A DNA stretch of 17,850 nucleotides from JAAUSY01 sp964526735 (GTDB lineage Bacteria > Chloroflexota > Chloroflexia > Chloroflexales > Chloroflexaceae), in contig CAZGLO010000071.1 of NCBI GenBank assembly GCA_964526735.1, forward strand, positions 1-17,850, read 5' to 3'. Every line of letters starts with the position of its first letter. Within the stretch, counting starts at the first letter, position 1. Made by a program: the position numbers and the translations under genes. The notes beneath the pieces are model-generated. The model had not been told where the DNA came from, did not search any database, and was given only the letters and a program-made list of their open reading frames with translations. Positions 15,272-17,850 of the stretch are shown one piece after another.

Positions 15272-17161
15272 ATGCAAACGTTCAAGCACCCGAAATTGGG
15301 GGAGGTACGTCCCAGCCAGCTTCTCTTTACGTACGGGGTTGGGGCATTGATTGATTTACCCCGCCTCTCAGTCATCGTTGCTGGGTTGGATGATTGGCAA
15401 GTGGATAATGGGGTGGCGTCTCCCATTACTGAAGAACGGCTCCTTCGCACTGTCCAGTCACAACTTGGCGCGCAGGTGATGCGGTTACTCGCGCCGCCAG
15501 CGATGCCGCAGGAAGCCAATGTGTCTGATCCTTCCAGTTCGCTGGCGCACATTGGGGTGCCGGTGGCATTGTTTCCGCGTTGGATGTTTTGTCCTCATTG
15601 CCAACGGTTGGCTCCGTTGAGTACTCGCCTATTTGAGCGCCATGATGATCCCTATCGCCCGGATCGCACACGCTATATCCATACAAACTGTGACAAAGCC
15701 GACCGACCATCCGTAGTGCCCGCCCGCTTTCTGGTGGCCTGCCCCAATGGGCACCTGGACGACTTTCCATGGATCGAGTTTGTCCATCGCGGGCCAACGG
15801 ACTGTAAGGCCTGCCTCCGCCTGATTGAATTTGGCCCTAGCGGCGAAGCCCGTGACTTAGAAGTCCGCTGCGATACGTGCAACCAGCGCCGCCGCCTGGC
15901 CGAGGCTTTTGGCGAGGAAGGGCGTGCTCGTATGCCTCACTGCCGGGGTCGCCGCCCGCACCTGCGCGATTATGAGGAGAAAGCGTGTGACGCTCAGGTC
16001 ACGACCATTCTGGTTGGTGCCTCCAATCTGTGGTTTCCGGCGGTCGTGACGACCCTGGCCATACCATCCGCCTCATCGCGTTTGGCGCAATTGGTGGAAG
16101 ATAACTGGGCCGACCTCAAGAGGGTTCAAAATCACAGCTTTATTGCTGAAGTGCGTCAAATGACCCAGAACCCCTTCGGTGATTTTATTGACTATACGGA
16201 CACCCAAATCTGGCAAGCGATAGTGCACAAGCGTGACCAGGAGGAAGCCGGAATAGCAGATGACCCGACAGACGTAAAACAACCCGAATGGGAGATTTTT
16301 TCTGCTCCAGGGCAGCAACCTACCAGCAGCGATTTTTGCTTGCGTGAGGTAGAGGTACCTTCTGGCTTTGAACCCCAGATTGCGCGGGTGGTGCTAGTAG
16401 AACGGCTACGGGAGGTGCGGGCGCTGATTGGTTTTACCCGCATTGACGCACCGGGTGAGTTTGGTGATAGCACCGCTGCGGCCCAAGAACGGCGGGTACC
16501 ACTGAGTCATCATCCCCCTACATGGGTGCCCGCTGCCGAGGTGCGCGGGGAGGGTATTTTCATCCAGTTCAACGAGGAGGCCATCCAAGATTGGCTGGCG
16601 CAGGTAGCCACCCGGCAACGGGCCGATCAGTTCAGAGACTCTCACCAGCGTTGGCAACGGGCACGTGGTATCACCCCCGAAGTGGGTAACGATCCGGGCA
16701 TGCGCTATGTCCTACTACACTCATTTGCCCACGTGCTGATGCGCCAGTTTGTGTTGGAGTGTGGCTATACCGCCGCTAGCATCCGTGAACGTCTATATGC
16801 CCGCAATGTCCACCAGACTGACAACCACCCGGAACCGATGGCAGGGGTGCTGATCTACACAGCAGCGCCGGATAGTGAGGGAACATTGGGCGGTCTGGTC
16901 AGTTTGGGGGAACCTGACCACCTATGGCGACATTTACGGAAAGCCCTATACGATGTGCGTCTTTGTGCCTCCGATCCTCTTTGTGCGGAGCATACGCCTA
17001 GCCAAGATGGCATCACTCTGCACGCCGCTGCCTGTCATGCCTGCCTTTTTGCACCTGAGACCTCGTGCGAGCGCGGGAATAAGTACCTGGATCGCTCGGT
17101 GTTGGTGCCTACTGTCGAACGGGATGATCTCGCCTTCTTTGCGGAGGTGATGGATGGGTGA
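15272..17161 (+). CDS. drmB: DISARM DUF1998 protein DrmB
   Basis: A 629-residue cysteine-rich protein of the DrmB type, the partner of DrmA in all DISARM classes. Residues 5-30 (HPKLGEVRPSQLLFTYGVGA) are the characteristic N-terminus. Likely zinc ligands: FCPHC (Cys107, Cys110), CPNGH (Cys157), CKAC (178-181) and CDTC (200-203). The C-terminal DUF1998 domain spans roughly 480-610 (MRYVLLHSFAHVLMRQF) and ends with CHAC (588-591) and Cys599 in ETSCERGNKYLDR. Nothing appears truncated. A GGAGGGAG site precedes the ATG by one base, a short spacing, but the family start agrees. It begins 23 bases after drmA, and its TGA overlaps the ATG of drmC as TGATG, the usual sign of translational coupling. 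In characterised systems DrmB forms a complex with DrmA that binds DNA and is blocked from self by a trigger mechanism. Confidence 0.93.
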   Translation: MQTFKHPKLGEVRPSQLLFTYGVGALIDLPRLSVIVAGLDDWQVDNGVASPITEERLLRTVQSQLGAQVMRLLAPPAMPQEANVSDPSSSLAHIGVPVALFPRWMFCPHCQRLAPLSTRLFERHDDPYRPDRTRYIHTNCDKADRPSVVPARFLVACPNGHLDDFPWIEFVHRGPTDCKACLRLIEFGPSGEARDLEVRCDTCNQRRRLAEAFGEEGRARMPHCRGRRPHLRDYEEKACDAQVTTILVGASNLWFPAVVTTLAIPSASSRLAQLVEDNWADLKRVQNHSFIAEVRQMTQNPFGDFIDYTDTQIWQAIVHKRDQEEAGIADDPTDVKQPEWEIFSAPGQQPTSSDFCLREVEVPSGFEPQIARVVLVERLREVRALIGFTRIDAPGEFGDSTAAAQERRVPLSHHPPTWVPAAEVRGEGIFIQFNEEAIQDWLAQVATRQRADQFRDSHQRWQRARGITPEVGNDPGMRYVLLHSFAHVLMRQFVLECGYTAASIRERLYARNVHQTDNHPEPMAGVLIYTAAPDSEGTLGGLVSLGEPDHLWRHLRKALYDVRLCASDPLCAEHTPSQDGITLHAAACHACLFAPETSCERGNKYLDRSVLVPTVERDDLAFFAEVMDG

Positions 17162-17382
17162 TGCTCCCTCCATCCCCCTTGCCACCAATCATCGCGGTGG
17201 CATCGTCTCTGGCATCGGGCACGCTTGATGCACTGGTCGAGACGATTGCCACATGCCATCCCAACGACTGGCCCTATACCCGCGTGCAGGTTATGCAGGT
17301 GGTTCCCCACCCACCACGGCACACATCTCGTGGGGCACTTCTATCAGTTGGCGCTGCGGCAGGAAGACTCCGTCAATATTGA
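17161..17382 (+). pseudogene. drmC: drmC 5' fragment, PLD domain lost
   Basis: The start codon overlaps the drmB stop (TGATG), where drmC is expected in the drmD-drmMI-drmA-drmB-drmC order; a GTG one codon earlier is an alternative. The first ~50 residues (PIIAVASSLASGTLDALVET, then NDWPYTRVQVMQVVPHP) have the short helical character I recall for DrmC N-termini. After about base 17303-17312 the DNA becomes the 3' end of an unrelated HD-phosphohydrolase gene in a different frame. The drmC frame then runs out of register to a stop at 17382, giving 73 residues. No HxKxxxxD (PLD/HKD) motif is present, so any product lacks the catalytic part. The fragment is too short for a firm family call by itself; context carries it. 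Confidence 0.65.
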
Positions 17383-17713
17383 GGATTTCCGATACCCCGG
17401 CCCCAAACCGTGGACACGTGAACAGGGCATCTTGATGCTGTCAGACTCGGTTGAGGCTACCGTGCGCGCCAAAGCCCAACATAGCAAACTCGTCTCCTCG
17501 CGCGCCAAGGAGGAAGGGCAGATCGGCGCGGGCGAACAAACCATTGAAGACTTGGTCGGCTCTATTATCGACGAGCGGCTGCGGAGTGGGCAGCTCGATA
17601 ATACCTCCCTCACCCTCCGCGACCTCGTGCTCATCAGGCAAACCTTTGTCACCAGCCTGCAGAGCATCTATCATCCGCGTACCGAGTATGTCAGGCAGCG
17701 CATGCGGGGGTAA
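17306..17713 (+). pseudogene. 3' fragment of a PgpH-type HD phosphohydrolase
   Basis: From about base 17306, in frame +2, the sequence reads as the C-terminal part of the HDIG/7TM-HD (PgpH-like) family: HHGTHLVGHFYQLAL, FRYPGPKP, MLSDSVEATVRAKAQ, IIDERLRSGQLDNTSLTLRDL and IYHPRTEY, ending at a TAA at 17711-17713. Intact members are membrane proteins with an extracellular 7TMR-HD region, seven helices and a cytosolic HD domain that degrades c-di-AMP. Here the helices and the HD metal-binding pair are absent, leaving the late His-His and Asp motif residues. No plausible start belongs to this fragment, and the frame differs from the drmC fragment before it. It is almost certainly non-functional as it stands, unless the join is an assembly error. 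Confidence 0.8.
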
Positions 17714-17780
17714 CCTCTCGGATCAAGGCGAAGGGTATATCCTGTTTATCTGAGCACGAAGGTAATCTTCATTCTCCTAC

Positions 17781-17812
17781 GGTGAAGTTTTTGAGACTGG
17801 TTCATCTTCACC
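17781..17812. other. Inverted repeat after the HD gene fragment
   Basis: GGTGAAG (17781-17787) pairs with CTTCACC (17806-17812) across an 18-base spacer. The only T-run lies inside the loop, so it is not a classical terminator. The remaining 17714-17850 sequence shows no gene. Confidence 0.25.
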
Positions 17813-17850
17813 CCATTCCGGTGGTGCCCCGCCGTCCTGATGGCAAAGGC

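Noticed and set aside
3857..17382. Class 2 DISARM
   Set aside because: There is no cytosine methyltransferase (drmMII) or drmE; the SNF2-like DrmD and the adenine methyltransferase define class 1.
17225..17713. A complete 162-residue gene starting at the ATG at 17225
   Set aside because: The first ~27 residues are out-of-frame drmC DNA with no ribosome site at that ATG; only the part from about 17306 shows family character, so it is treated as a gene fragment.

Overview
The window is bacterial, mostly G+C-rich with A+T-rich intergenic stretches, and its densely coding core is a phage-defence operon. The best guess for the host is a member of the Chloroflexota. That guess rests on protein style: a soluble multi-PAS histidine kinase, an IS630 relic and a PgpH-like HD fragment. 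No marker gene is present, so it is a soft inference.

Layout. (1) Bases 216-3180, minus strand: a two-gene unit of a six-helix membrane protein of unknown function followed by a soluble three-PAS sensor histidine kinase, with no response regulator in the window. (2) Bases 3239-3513, minus strand: an internally deleted, 5'-truncated IS630-type transposase relic. (3) Bases 3514-3856: an A+T-rich non-coding region with inverted repeats and a candidate promoter for the genes to its right. (4) Bases 3857-17161, plus strand: four large genes in the canonical class 1 DISARM order, drmD (SNF2-like helicase), drmMI (N6-adenine DNA methyltransferase), drmA (DISARM helicase) and drmB (DUF1998 protein). 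(5) Bases 17161-17713: the first ~50 codons of drmC (the expected fifth gene, a phospholipase D-like protein) run abruptly, out of frame, into the last ~130 codons of a PgpH-type HD phosphohydrolase gene. The PLD catalytic part of drmC and the N-terminal bulk of the HD gene are both missing.

How the genes work together, from what is known of DISARM: the methyltransferase marks host DNA, and the DrmA-DrmB pair with the SNF2-like DrmD senses and blocks incoming unmodified phage DNA. DrmC carries a PLD domain and has been reported as dispensable for protection in the best-studied system, so a locus without it could still work.

The most interesting points are the drmC/pgpH chimeric junction, the strong compositional switch inside drmMI (about 67% G+C in the catalytic core, about 43% in the presumed target-recognition region, both hand-counted on 240-base samples), and in-frame simple-sequence repeats in drmA (two) and the kinase (one). 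The DISARM family is already described. What may be new is this derivative: drmC lost by fusion, a repeat-bearing N-terminal extension on DrmA, and a mosaic specificity region.
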